Below are positions 1-11,400 of a stretch of DNA of 64,000 nt, piece by piece (the first letter of the stretch is position 1; every line of letters starts with the position of its first letter). The stretch spans positions 40,372,602-40,436,601 of the forward strand of contig OX387185.1 in assembly GCA_947561395.2 (NCBI GenBank), read 5' to 3'. The DNA is from Buxus sempervirens (lineage: Eukaryota; Streptophyta; Magnoliopsida; Buxales; Buxaceae). A program made the translations under genes and the position numbers. A model generated the notes under the pieces. The model saw only the letters and a list, made by a program, of their open reading frames with translations, had not been told where the DNA came from and made no database searches.

Positions 1-299
1 GATGGTGCCTTATGCTAGTTAATATTTTGGAAGGTAACAAACAATTCAAAAAGTGTAAAAACCTAACGATCTGTGAACCAAAAGACCTGCAATAGCAGTA
101 AAGAAGTAAATTACAATAAAACTATGTTATGTGGAACAAGTCAATGAAATGACAATAAAACTCTGCTCTAGGTCAATCATTTGTTAGCAAAAACTCCAGC
201 CACTAGGACTCTAAAATAGGACTCGTTCTGAGCTGTCCTTGAATACCGTGTTAGTATTGAAGCTCAAGTAGGAAAGAAACAAACCGATTAACATAATAT

Positions 300-757
300 T
301 AGGATATTCAGGGATGTCCGGTTATCGGTGGACGAGGTGTTTGATTCTATTATGATTGCTGTAGCATCGTGGGCATCAATTCTTCTAGAGTTACAGGGTT
401 TATGGCCTACAGAGATTGTGAAGGAGTGCAAAAAGTGATGCTTTTCGTCTCTTATTGTGGAGGATGACATGAGGAGAGGGTCGGTCTCAGACATGACCTA
501 ATAATTGGGGTAAGGTTAGGGGTTGAGACATGTTCTTGGTCTGAAGTTGAACGGCTTGTTCACCTTTGGATTAAATTGTCTTGAGGGGCGCTAGATGGTG
601 ATATGTACGGTGGTTCGAGATTGTTTTTGTTTTGGGGTCCGATGGGGTTTTGTGAGGATCTTGTGGATTGTTCTTTCTGCTTGTACACTCAATACTGTTA
701 CACTCATATATATCTTCATTTTCATTATATTCATAAAAAAAATTAACTTAATATTCT
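300..757 (+). mobile_element. Decayed LINE 3' end
   Basis: One plus-strand frame near 311-430 reads RDVRLSVDEVFDSI followed by ASWAS, which resembles the end of plant LINE ORF2 proteins, where an R-N-R-x-F segment is followed by SV(D/E)E and SW(A/V)S. After the stop comes a G/T-rich tail ending in a short A-run near 735, like a LINE 3' UTR. The upstream part of the ORF is not recognisable. A diverged host gene fragment cannot be excluded. Confidence 0.4.
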
Positions 758-1009
758 CTTTCATGAATCATATGATATGGAAGAAAAAACTGCTTATATT
801 CTAGTAGGTACATGGAATGCTTCATTGGAAGGGAAAAATAAAAACCTTTAAATTCGTTAAAGCTTTCAAAGTAATCACCAAACAGGATTGAGTATCGATG
901 AAGAATACAAAGAGTTGGGGAGGGAGATATGATCCTTTTTAAGCAACTTCAAATAACTAAATAGTTCCCATAGCCAAAGAACTTGTTTTGATACTCATAA
1001 AACAATAAA

Positions 1010-1895
1010 TACAATGAAACAGGAAAATATTTTAAAAAATAAAGGGTTGAGCTGTACACAGATTTGAAGAGAGAACATACTGATTTGAAAACGTTAACAA
1101 ACACCCTATAAATTTCAAAAGAAAAGAAGAGAATCCAGAGAATAAAGAACAATTAGATTCCTAAAGAAAGAAGAAAATATAGGGCATAAAAAACAACTAA
1201 GTCTCAAAACGAAAAGAATAAAGAGAAGATCATAGAAACGAGTAAAAGAGAAAAACCTACTGAATGGATGAGGTTGATATTGCCGTTTAGCTCTTTTTTC
1301 TCGGCAGAGTGAAGACTACAATATGTATTCTAAAAGAAACTAATGGCATTTTAGGACGCATAAATCTCCTCTTAATATTAAAACATTATTTGAAATATAT
1401 TAAAAATAAGAATTTAATAGTAGATCATCTGAAATTTTTTTTATAAAATAAAGGTTACCTGTATCATGTCAAGCATAGACCCGATTCTAAGTCTTGTTTA
1501 CAAGCTAATGAATGAATGACAAGCATTTGACACATAAAAGGAAAAATTATAAGAGAGAGAATTGAGGGGCATTCAAAATCAAAAGTAGCCCCGATTCTAA
1601 ATCTTGTTTACAAGCTAATGAATGAATGACAAGCATTTGACACATAAAAGGAAAAATTATGAGAGAGAGAATTGAGGGGCATTCAAAATCAGAAGTAGCG
1701 GTAGAAATTGAACGTGCCTGAGCAAGCCGTTATGTTAAAAACCCTGTTCAATGGTAGCTAGCTATCCAAGAATTACATTTGACTCCAAATGTTTTCGCTG
1801 CATAAGAAAAGAACAAGAATCGGAATTAGAAATTTATACATGTACTACTATAAGAAACTGAAATCAAAAATCAAAACGAGGATAAAAAAGTCAAT
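1010..1895. repeat. Tandem duplication, copy 1 (NLR downstream region)
   Basis: This block matches 1997-2846 in the same orientation. Shared landmarks are GGGTTGAGCTGTACACAG, the 'cctactgaa(t/c)ggatgaggttgatat' segment and the 'gcataagaaaagaacaagaatcgg' segment. Copy 2 runs directly to the NLR stop codon, so copy 1 is a second copy of NLR 3'-flanking DNA without its coding part. No ORF in it looks real. Confidence 0.85.
1480..1700. repeat. Nested ~109-bp direct repeat
   Basis: Inside copy 1, a unit starting CCGATTCTAA and ending near AAGTAGC occurs twice in a row (about 1480-1588 and 1589-1700) with only a few differences. Copy 2 of the larger duplication has this unit once (about 2570-2680), so this doubling is younger than the 1-kb duplication. 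Confidence 0.8.
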
Positions 1896-1996
1896 GACTA
1901 CAGGACACCTGCATCGCAGAAACTCTCTCTATGTACTACCAAGCAAGCGAAATGGAAGCTCTAATTCTGCAGCTTCTAGCGGCGGGGCCTTGTCCA

Positions 1997-2846
1997 GGAA
2001 AATATTTTGAAAACAAGGGTTGAGCTGTACACAGATTTGAAGAGAGAACATGTTTTTGTTTTCAGAAACAGCCTTGTTTTTCAATCGTTTTTTTTCAAAT
2101 ACGATTTGAAAACCGTGCATACCAAACATGTTTTTGTGTTTTTTTTGTTTTCAAAAACGGTGAAACCTGATTTGAAAACGTTAACAAACACCCTATAAAT
2201 TTCAAAAGAAAAGAAGGGACTCCAGGGAAGAAAGAACAATCAGATTTCTAAAGAAATAAGAAAATCTAGGGCATAAAAAACAACCAAATCTCAAAACAAA
2301 AATAATAAAGAGAAGATCATAGAAACGAGTAAAAGAGAAAAACCTACTGAACGGATGAGGTTGATATAGCGGTCTGTCTCTCTTTTCTAGGCAGAGTGAA
2401 GACTACTATTATATGTCTTCTAAAAGAAACTAATGGCATTTTAGGAAGCATAAATCTCCTCTTAATATTAAAACATTATTTGAAATATATTAAAAAAAGA
2501 ATTTAATATTAGATCATCTGAAAAAGAAAATTATAAAATAAAGGTTACCTGTATCATGTCAAGCACAGACCTGATTCTAAATCTTGTTTACAAGCTAACG
2601 AATGAATGACAAGCATTTGACACATAAAAATAAAAATTATAGGAGCGAGAATTGAGGGGTCATTCAAAATCAGAAGTAGCAGTAGAAATTGAACGTGCCT
2701 GTGAAAGCTGCTAAGTAGCCAAGTTACATTTGACCTCAAATGTTTGGGCTGCATAAGAAAAGAACAAGAATCGGAATTAGAAATTTAATTTATACATGTA
2801 CTACTATAAGAAACTGAAATCAAAACGAGGATAAAAATGTCAATGA
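1997..2846. repeat. Tandem duplication, copy 2, adjoining NLR stop
   Basis: Same-orientation match to 1010-1895. Relative to copy 1 it carries an extra ~115-bp T-rich segment at about 2050-2165. It abuts the NLR stop codon and probably contains the NLR 3' UTR on the minus strand. Confidence 0.85.
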
Positions 2847-2854
2847 TGATTACC

Positions 2855-5800
2855 TCATTTGGAGGGGTTGCCTTTCGGCAGCTGTATTGTGGTTCGTGTA
2901 TCAAGAGGAATGGCGTGCCAAGGGATGCGTTTTAGCTCAGGTAGGTAAGACAAGGACAACGATGAGAGACGTGAGAATTTCAGTCGACTTTCTTTCACTT
3001 CTGCATCTTCACCATCACATATTAATTCGAGACACTTGCAGGTCTCCACAGAAAGTTCTTCAAGGTTAGGAGCACCACAGAGCCATGATAAATCCTTCAA
3101 TGCATTGCAATTGAAGATAATCACCACACGAAGGTTTGGGAAGCATCCAGTCGTGCCATCGCATATTACTTCGAGACACTCGCAGCCACTCACATCAAGT
3201 TTTTCAAGATTAGGAGCACCACAGAGCCATGATAAATCCTTCAATGCGTTGAAATTTGTGATAATCACCTCACGAAGGTTTGGAAAGCATCCAGCCATGC
3301 CATCGCGTATTAGTTCCAGACACTCGCAATCACTCACAGAAAGTTCTTCAAGGTTAGGAGAACCACAGAGCCATGATAAATCCTCCAATTCGTTGCAACT
3401 GTGGATAATCACCTTATGAAGGTTTGGAAAGCATCCAGTCGTGCCATCGCATATTAGTTCGAGATACTCGCAGTCAATCACAACAAGTTTTTCAAGGTTA
3501 GGAGCACCACAAAGCCATGATAAATCCTCCAATGTATTGCAACCCTTGATACACACTTTATGAAGGTTTGGAAAGCATCCAGCCGTGCCATTGCATATTA
3601 GTTCAAGACACTCGCAGTCTTTCACAGAAAGTTTTTCAAGGTTAGGAACACCACAAAGCCATGATAAATCCTCCAATGTATTGCAACCCTTGAAACGCAC
3701 CTTATGAAGGTTTGGAAAGAATCCAGCCGTGCCATTGCATATTAGTTCGAGACACTCGCAGCCACTCACAGAAAGTTTTTCAAGCTTAGGAGCACCACAA
3801 AGCCATGATAAATCCTCCAATGCATTGCAATCGTCGATCTTCACCTCACGAAGGTTTGGAAAGCCTCCAGCCGTGCCATCGCATATTTGTTGTAGAGCCT
3901 CGCAACCAAATATCAAAAGCTCACGGAGGTTTGGGAAGCATCCACCGGTTATGCCAACACGTAGACTCTTGCATTCAGTTATTTGAAGGGACACAAGGTT
4001 CGTAGATCCACGAAGTGCTGATAAATCCTTGAATGCATTGCATTGACAAATAAATAACTCAGTAAGGTTTGTAAAGCATCCACCCGTGCCATCACGTAGC
4101 TTTTGTAGACCCTTGCAACGTCTTACTTCAAGCTTCTTGGGGTTTACGCCATCGCATATTACTTTTAAATTCTTGCATCTATCTATTGTAAACAATTTAA
4201 TGTTCTGAGAACCATCAAGCCATGATAGATCCTTGAATTCGCAATTATCAATATAGACATCACGAATGTTTGACAAGGATCTATACTTCAAAATCTCTGG
4301 TATCAATATCTTGCAATTTTTGATACCAAAATTTCTTGTGCAACTCGCAAGTTTCTGAGAAGCGAGGATTCTATGAAGATAAGCAACATTTTTTATGTTG
4401 ATGGAGAGGTATTGTAGGTCCCTCAAGCATCCAAGTTCTTCTATGCTAGCTCCAACATTTCCTTCATCTTGACCAATATCACCACTTTCTGCTTCCCAAT
4501 GCTCAAATTTACTCAGAGTTAGGTCTAACACTTGTAACCTTGAAAACCTTGATAGTATTCCACGTGGAATGAATTTAAGGTGGTATGTATAACTCAAATC
4601 TAAACACTTCAATTTAACTAATTTTTTCATCTCTCTAGGCAACTCTGTTATGTTTGTTCCTGCCAAACCAAGGTACTCCAACTCAACCAATTCCGCAATG
4701 CTTGTTGGAAGCACATTAATACTTGTTTGAGAAAGATCCAAAAATCTGAGAAGATGCATATATTGAAAGAAACCATCGGAAATATTTCCCAAATTTTCAT
4801 TTTCAGAAATAATCAAAGTTAAGAGATTAGGACATTCAGGTGCCTCATCCCCCAGTTTTTCGATGTTGTTAAACATCAATGATATTCTTTCAGCCTCTCT
4901 CCATTTCCCAACGTTGGGCACTTCTACCAAGCATACACCCGCTTGCACTAGCAACTTGTTTTTCTTCCTTCCATCGTCACAACCTATCCATAGGGCCAAG
5001 TCCCGAAGGACATCATGCATCTTCACCTGTGTTCCTGGTGAATCTAGACCACTCTCCAGCAAGCAAGCCCGCTTTAAAATTCCAACGATTGCATATCCTT
5101 TGTCTTCAGCCTCATCTATGTCGTCAAATCCATCCAAGAATCCCTCCCCAATCCAGTAACGGATAAGCTGTTCTATCTCAATGGAATGATCTTCAGGGAA
5201 CATAGAACAGTATAAAAAGCAAGATCTAACGGTATCGTCACGCAATCTATCATAACTAAACTTCAAAATGGAATATACCTTGTCTTCCATACCTGAAAAC
5301 TCCGATGCAAACTTCTTCAAGATGGTTAATTGATGTCTCCATTCTTGGGGACTTTTCGTACTAGCCATAGCCTTGCCAGTAGTGATGAGTGCTAGTGGCA
5401 AACCACTACACTCTTTGGCGACTTGTTTAGCTATTACAGGTATTTCAGGATGGTAATTGAGGGCTTCTTCTCCAACCTTCTCTAGGAATAATTTCCAAGC
5501 TTCTGGCCACTCTAAGCATTCTACTCTTATCTTCGTATGAGCTTCCATTTGTCCGCACACATCCTCAGAACGAGTAGTGAATACTACCTTTGACTTGTTT
5601 ATGAGATCTGGATGAGGAATCCCAATTGTTGTCAAATCCACCGCTTCCCATACGTCGTCCAAAAATAGCACAAACCTTTTCTCACTCAACTTAGAGTGGA
5701 GCTTCGAAGCACGGACATCCAAGCTTTCATCCTCCAATAACGTCAACTCCAATCTCTTAGATACATCATCCTGTATCTTCTTTGCGTTTACTTCTCTGGA

Positions 5801-6429
5801 CACGACAACCCAAATCACCACATCAAAATGAGTGGTTCGTCGACGTAAAAATTCATTGTTGATCCGCTTCAGAAGGGTAGTCTTACCGACACCCCCGATT
5901 CCGTAGATTCCCATAATCCTCACATTGTTTTGGCTAATGCAGCTCCAAGCCTTCTCAAACATCAGATCCATGCCTGTAGTCGGTGCAGTAGGCATCTCTT
6001 CTACCAGAGCTGGGGGCAATGCCTCCGCTGCTATCTTGAAACCTCGTTCTTGGCCCTTTAGTTCGTCCACATCTTTTATTTTTCGTACCATTTTTTCCCG
6101 AGCTTGTAGCTGGAATAACAATTCACGGGGAGGAAACCTCCAAGGAATCTGTCCCCGATGTCTTCATAACCTTCTTTTAAGATTCCTTCTACTTGGTCTT
6201 CCATGGCGTCTGCCCTTTCCAGCCATCCCGCTACTTGGTGCGTTCGCCTCATTCGGTTTGCCTCTTGGGTTTCCACTCTTGCTCTAACATCATCCCTCAC
6301 GTCCTTCATTTCTTCAATCGAAGTTCGCAAAGCGTTGAGATTCTCTTCGAGCTCGCGGATGTAGCTTATAGGGCCTGCGCACAATTGGGAGAAGAAGCTG
6401 ATGATGTTCTTAATCGAAGAGAAGTCCAT
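2855..6429 (-). CDS. RPS5-type CC-NB-LRR immune receptor, one frameshift
   Basis: Intracellular NLR that would sense pathogen effectors and trigger defence. The start at 6429 (MDFSSIKNII) is chosen because it sits just before the coiled-coil; an in-frame ATG lies at 6579. Visible in order: a coiled-coil of about 110 residues; P-loop GIGGVGKTT near residue 175; RNBS-A FDVVIWVVVS; kinase-2 FVLFLDDVW; RNBS-B KVVFTTRS; GLPL as SGLPLAL; RNBS-D CFLYCSMFPED; MHD as VKMHDVLRDLALWI near residue 470; then LRRs to about residue 1190. Motif wording and lack of introns match the RPS2/RPS5 class. The frame breaks at the T6 run 6091-6096 (A6 in the gene): one more A would join the CC to NB-ARC. It is either a real 1-bp deletion or a homopolymer sequencing error. 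With the break, translation stops after about 115 residues, although an internal ATG at 6121 could give a CC-less product. Everything else is open. Confidence 0.93.
2990..3925 (-). repeat. 144-bp LRR-coding tandem array in the NLR
   Basis: The plus-strand landmark AAGGTTTGG recurs at 3131, 3275, 3419, 3563, 3707 and 3851, an exact 144-bp period (48 codons). Each unit encodes two LRRs: FPNL...CN(A/T)L(E/K), then DLSWLCGAPNLEKL and CECLEL(I)C(D/N)GT. Six clean copies are visible, plus more diverged ones up to about 4250. A half unit (about 75 bp) follows at 3926. The reading frame is kept throughout. Confidence 0.95.
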
Positions 6430-6682
6430 TATGTTTGCAGGATTTTCAGGATTCCAATAACAAAAAAACTGAAACTGCACCCAAAATTGAGGATGGCCGG
6501 TAATGTGAGAAAGAGCGAAACTAGACTCTGTAAGGAAAGAGAGATTACATGTGGAGAAAAGAAAGAAATGGTGGTTCAAGTCTGCACTTAAAAAAATTCA
6601 AAATATTTTCTCGGAAAGATAATGGAGTTCACATGCAGGAGAAGAAGACAAACTCGAGCACTCCTTTGAGGGAAACAAAGAG

Positions 6683-6717
6683 AGATATAAAAATGGTTGG
6701 GAATCCCCACCCACGTG
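6683..6717 (-). promoter_or_regulatory. Possible NLR promoter: G-box and TATA-like site
   Basis: On the minus strand CACGTG (6712-6717) lies about 25 bp upstream of TATATC (about 6684-6689), some 255 bp before the chosen start codon. Spacing is plausible for a plant core promoter, but both motifs are short and could be chance. Confidence 0.3.
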
Positions 6718-6838
6718 ACCCCTGCTACAGGCATGCGGTCTAACATTACTAATAGCTTGCTAGCTGGCATTTAAGAGCTAGACTGACAAGAGAGGCATGG
6801 AAAATTTACGCAGGAACTGACTTAATCCTTTATCGCGA

Positions 6839-7247
6839 GAAATTTGGTTTTTAGTGATATTTTCAAAATAATTCAGACTTAGTCTCTCAATTCTTTAAAA
6901 TTAAGAATTAATAATATTTTATTTAAAAAATTAAAATTCAATGTCATTTTATTATTCATAACAAATTTCTTTCAAAATACCTTAAGAAAACTTACAAACC
7001 TCCTTGTACTTAAATGAGTGAAAATGTTTTATTTCTTTCAAAATATCTTAAAAAAACTTACAAACCTCTTTGTATTTAAATGAGTGAAAATGTTTTCAAA
7101 GTCTTTTGAGAGCATTTGAAATAAAGTTTTTATGAATAATAAAATGAGATTGAATTTTAATTAAAAAAAATGAAAAGGTATTATTAATTTTTTATGTTAA
7201 AAATTAACCGAATTATGTTAAACAAGTAACACTAAAAACCAATTCCC
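6839..7247. mobile_element. Foldback MITE, copy 1
   Basis: The left end begins GAAATTTGGTTTTTAGTGAT and the right end is its complement (CACTAAAAACCAATTCCCC). Inner arms also pair: 6937-6962 is the complement of about 7130-7155. No coding capacity. A ~62-bp direct repeat (TTTCTTTCAAAATA...) occurs twice at 6965-7093. The same ends recur near 31.3 kb and at 38.2-38.9 kb, so it is a repeated family in this genome. A target duplication is not clear. Confidence 0.7.
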
Positions 7248-7262
7248 CCTTTAATATACACG

Positions 7263-7288
7263 CCCCCCCCCCCCCCCCCCCCCCCCCC
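7263..7288. repeat. Poly-C tract, 26 C
   Basis: An uninterrupted run of 26 C follows the MITE end in AT-rich surroundings. The exact length is unreliable in most sequencing data. Confidence 0.9.
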
Positions 7289-7399
7289 AAATACGTGAGT
7301 TGGAGCCAACTACAAAAGCTAATAAACAAACGTTAAAATAATTTGGCTTTGTTAACGGAGCTTTGACTTATAGAAATGTGAGCTGGAGCGTCGGCGTCC

Positions 7400-7479
7400 A
7401 ATCCTTTTTTTATTTTTATTTTTTTATGGCGAAACAGAAATACTTTTATTGATCAGAAATTGTTCTAGTAGTTACATGG
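7400..7479 (-). mobile_element. LINE 3' tail, left of the LTR element
   Basis: Read on the minus strand this is the last codons (TTRTISDQ-stop), a short 3' UTR with an AATAAA-like site, and an A-rich tail (T-rich on plus at 7405-7430). It continues directly from 20324-20440 across the LTR retrotransposon and its CATGG target duplication. Confidence 0.6.
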
Positions 7480-8366
7480 TGTAGGAAGAGAAAATTTTGA
7501 GATGCCACGTGGCAAAATCTCACAAAAGTATGGACCCCACTTAGAGATAAAATTATATAATCTCTAAAATAGCTAATAAATTGCTTGTGGGGCCCCTTTG
7601 AAGGATTATTATATTGATAATTCTAAAAAAAATGAATTATCTTTAAATGTGGATAATTATTCAAAAAAATAGAGAATTATCTACAACTTGTGATAACTCT
7701 CTCAAGAGTTTTAAATCTAGAGAGCTCTATCCTCCCAACATCTATAAATAGGGTGGTTCTCTCCTCATTCAAGGGACATGAAGTCTACAGAAGAAAAGAA
7801 TCAAATTTCTGCTACTCTGAAGACTGAAGCTCTGAAGAACTGAAGCTCTGCTGTTCTGAAGATCTAAATCACTGAAGAATTGAAGCTCTGATGTTCTGAA
7901 GATCTAAATCACTGAAGAATTGAAGTGCTGCTGTTCTGAAGATCCAACAAGCCTAGAAGAATTGAAGACTTGAAGACTAAAAATTGCATTCAAGATCTGA
8001 AGATTCAAACATCCAGTCTCTGACACGCTCTACAGCCCAGAGATCTACATAAAATACCAAAGTTTTCCAAGATCTTCAACAAGCACAAAAGCCGAAGATC
8101 AAGCCGAAGACTTTTCCCCAAATCTAGCACAGATCTACACGTGGAATCCACCAGATCTACCACTTTATCTGCTTTTCGTGAAGTTTGGAAAGCCGAAAAC
8201 CGATTTGGGATCAAGCTATTTTAGCCCTCAAATCGAAGATTTGTGAAGAAAAGAATCAAAGGAATCATAGAGATCTGTACCCTGCATTATTTTTAATAAA
8301 AATACAAATTTATTTGTATTGGCACATCTAATCCGTTTGATTTCAAACGCAAAATTTGTGTATACA
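7480..8366 (+). repeat. 5' LTR of the 12.8-kb element
   Basis: It begins TGTAGGAAGAG and ends TGTATACA. U3 holds a 10-bp palindromic G-box GCCACGTGGC (7503-7512). A TATA box TATAAATA (7743-7750) puts transcription start near 7775. Downstream (7840-7940) are three imperfect ~42-bp repeats of 'gaagctctg(c/a)tgttctgaagatc'. Confidence 0.95.
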
Positions 8367-8372
8367 AATTTT

Positions 8373-8391
8373 TGGCACGCCCGGTGGGACC
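8373..8391 (+). other. Primer-binding site
   Basis: TGGCACGCCCGGTGGGACC lies 6 nt after the 5' LTR. The identical 19 nt follows the 5' LTR of the 25.8-kb element, which supports it as the PBS. I could not assign the donor tRNA. Confidence 0.75.
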
Positions 8392-8453
8392 ATCTCTGCC
8401 TTTCATCTCTTTTCGTCATCAAAGGAATTTCTGCAAGTTCAAAGTCAACATCC

Positions 8454-11400
8454 ATGGCTCAAAGGTCAACATCGTCCAAGGCTACGCAGAAAGATATTGC
8501 TGAAAAGCCAACTGGATCTGATCCTAGGGCTCCGGTGTATCCTGGATTAAGTCTCAACACTCACGCAACTGGCGTGATTACTAGAAGTAGGGCGAAAGCT
8601 CTATCTCAACCAATTCAAGCGGTTACTGCTTTGCCAAAATCAATTCCAGTTTTTGGCACATCCAAATCTGCTCAACCTGCACTCACTTTGGCGACACAGG
8701 AGGCAAAGGAATCTACATCCAAGTCTGCGGAAAGGATCTTAACTCATCCTGTTTTCTCTCAAGATTCGAACTCTGGGAGTAAAACTGTCACGTCAGAAGA
8801 TGATAGTTCAAGCACAGGTTCTATGCCTGTATCACCCAGCAAGACACCGAGATCTACGTCTTCAAGACCCTCGGATACTGCTAACTCATCATATTCAGTT
8901 GCCATGCCAGTTATGATGACCCAAGGTGTTTCCCTTGAAGAGCAGATAGCAGCTATGGCTAAAGCTATTGAAGGACTCACCAAATCCGTTCAAGAAAAGG
9001 ATGCCCAGATTGCAACACTTGTGAGTAAACTTGAAACTGTTGGAGAGTCAAGTCATGGGCCGACTAATCCACCTAATTTCACTCCTCAACAAGCATCCCG
9101 TGATATTCCAGAATCATCAAATAAAGGAAAAAGCCCTGTTGAAGAAATCCCAATATCTTCTGATGTCTCTATTCCTGCTGGTCAACTTAAAGAATTCATC
9201 ATGAGCGCTATTCAGGATAAGTTTGAGGGTGGAACTCACTCTTCATTCTCATACTTGAAGCCTTATAGTCAAAGGATTAGTGAGATGAAGATTCCGGTTG
9301 GTTATCAACCACCAAAATTTCAACAATTTGATGGAAAGGGCAATCCGAAACAACACATAGCCCACTTTGTTGAAACTTGCAATGATGCTGGAACTGATGG
9401 TGACCTGTTGGTAAAACAGTTTGTGCGGTCGTTGAAGGGAAATGCCTTTGACTGGTATACAGACCTCGAGCCTAGCTCCATCGATAGCTGGGAGCAGATG
9501 GAAAGAGAGTTCCTCAATCGCTTCTATAGCACCAGGCGAACGGTTAGCATGATTGAGTTGACTAATGCCCGCCAATGGAAAGACGAGCCAGTGATCGACT
9601 ATATTAACCGGTGGAGGGATCTTAGCCTTAACTGCAAAGATAGGCTTTCAGAAGCTTCTGCAATAGAGATGTGCACTCAAGGCATGCATTGGGGGCTCCG
9701 TTACATTTTACAGGGGATTAAACCAAGATCCTTTGAAGAATTGGCTACGCGAGCTCATGATATGGAGCTTAGTATACAAGCTAATTCAAACCATGACATC
9801 CCTGTTTGTGAACCAGGAAGAAACAAAGACAAGCAAGAAAGCCGCAAAGGGGGCAAACCACCTGTTAAGCCTGGCAATGGAAAGGAATCAATGTCTGTGA
9901 ATGTGGCTCCAGTGAAGATTTCTACTAAACAAAAAGAGGAGAAAAGAACCACATCTGCTCAAGACAAAGGGAGAAAGAGACCTTCCTTAAAAGAATTGCA
10001 AGAGAAGCAATACCCTTTTCCTGATTCAGATGTCTCTGAGATGTTTGAGCAGTTGTTAAAATTAAAGTTAATCGAACTACCAACGTCAAAACGCCCTGAA
10101 GAGGCTGACCGTGTAGACGATCCTAACTACTGCAAGTACCATCGGGTGGTTAGCCATCCAATTGAAAAATGTTTTATTTTGAAAGAAAAGATCCTAGATC
10201 TTGCTAGTCAAGGAAAGATTGTCCTTGATAATGAAGAAGTGGCTACATCAAATCTTGCCACAATTACATTTGGGTCCTTTGACCCTATCATCCTGCCAAG
10301 ACAGCAGACGTCGCAAACTGGGGGCATGACCTCAACTGGAGGAGAAAAACCGTGTTTTGATGATGAAGGTTGGACTTTAGTTACTCGTCGAAAGAAACGA
10401 AGTTCACGTCTTCCACAGCCCAAGAAGACTTGTCAAAATAAGACCCGAAACAACAAAAGGATGACAAGCAAGGTGAAAAGAAATAAGCCAAGAAGAAAAG
10501 CACCGGTAAAGACAGTTTCACAAATGCCAACTGAATTTATTGAACAAAAGGCTCGTGTTCCAGTTACTTTACTGGAATTCATCCCAAAGAAATTTTTGGA
10601 AGGTATCTCTGCCGCAGCTAATGTTGTCTCATGTTATGAGATACATGATGAAGAAAAATTGATTGAAGATGCTGAAGAATTTTCTACAACCACTGACATG
10701 CGTCAAGATGTTGGGAATTCAACAAAAGACGGTGTTATAGGGATATTAAAAGACATCCCAGCTTCATTTGACGTCTATGATGCTCTCCGTTTTCCCACAA
10801 ATATGAGAATGGCTTTAGCTACTGCACTTACAAGTCCAAGTGATTACTTAGTCAAAGTCCCCCAAGTTGGAGTGTGTGCTGAAAAGTGTAAGAACACGTG
10901 CACGGCTTGCATGTCAACCATTAGCTTCTCTGATGAAGACTTACTGCTGGGAGCTAAACCTCATAACCGTCCTCTCTATGTCTCTGGATACATACGTGAA
11001 CAAAGGGTTAACAGGATCCTCTTAGATTGTGGTTCAGCTGTCAATATCATGTCCACAAAAACAATGAAGCAATTGGGCATCTCAATAGATGAGTTGGGTC
11101 AGAGTCGACTTATGATCCAAGGGTTCAACCAGGGTGGACAAAGGGCGATTGGAATGATTAGGCTAGAGGTGGTGATCGGTGAAATAAAATCAACTGCTTT
11201 GTTGCACATCATTGATTCCAAGACAACCTACAATGTGTTGTTAGGTAGGCCTTGGCTTCATGATCACGGAGTGGTGCCCTCTACTTTGCACCAATGTTTC
11301 AAGTTCTTTAGAGATGGAGCTCAAAAGAAGATAGTAGCAGATGACAAACCATTCTCTGAAGCAGAGTCTTACTTTGCCGATGCAAAATTCTACCAAGAGA

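Noticed and set aside
3036-3986. Plus-strand ORFs with repeated RLGAPQSHDKS segments
   Set aside because: They are the complement of the 144-bp LRR array of the NLR; open only because the period is divisible by three.
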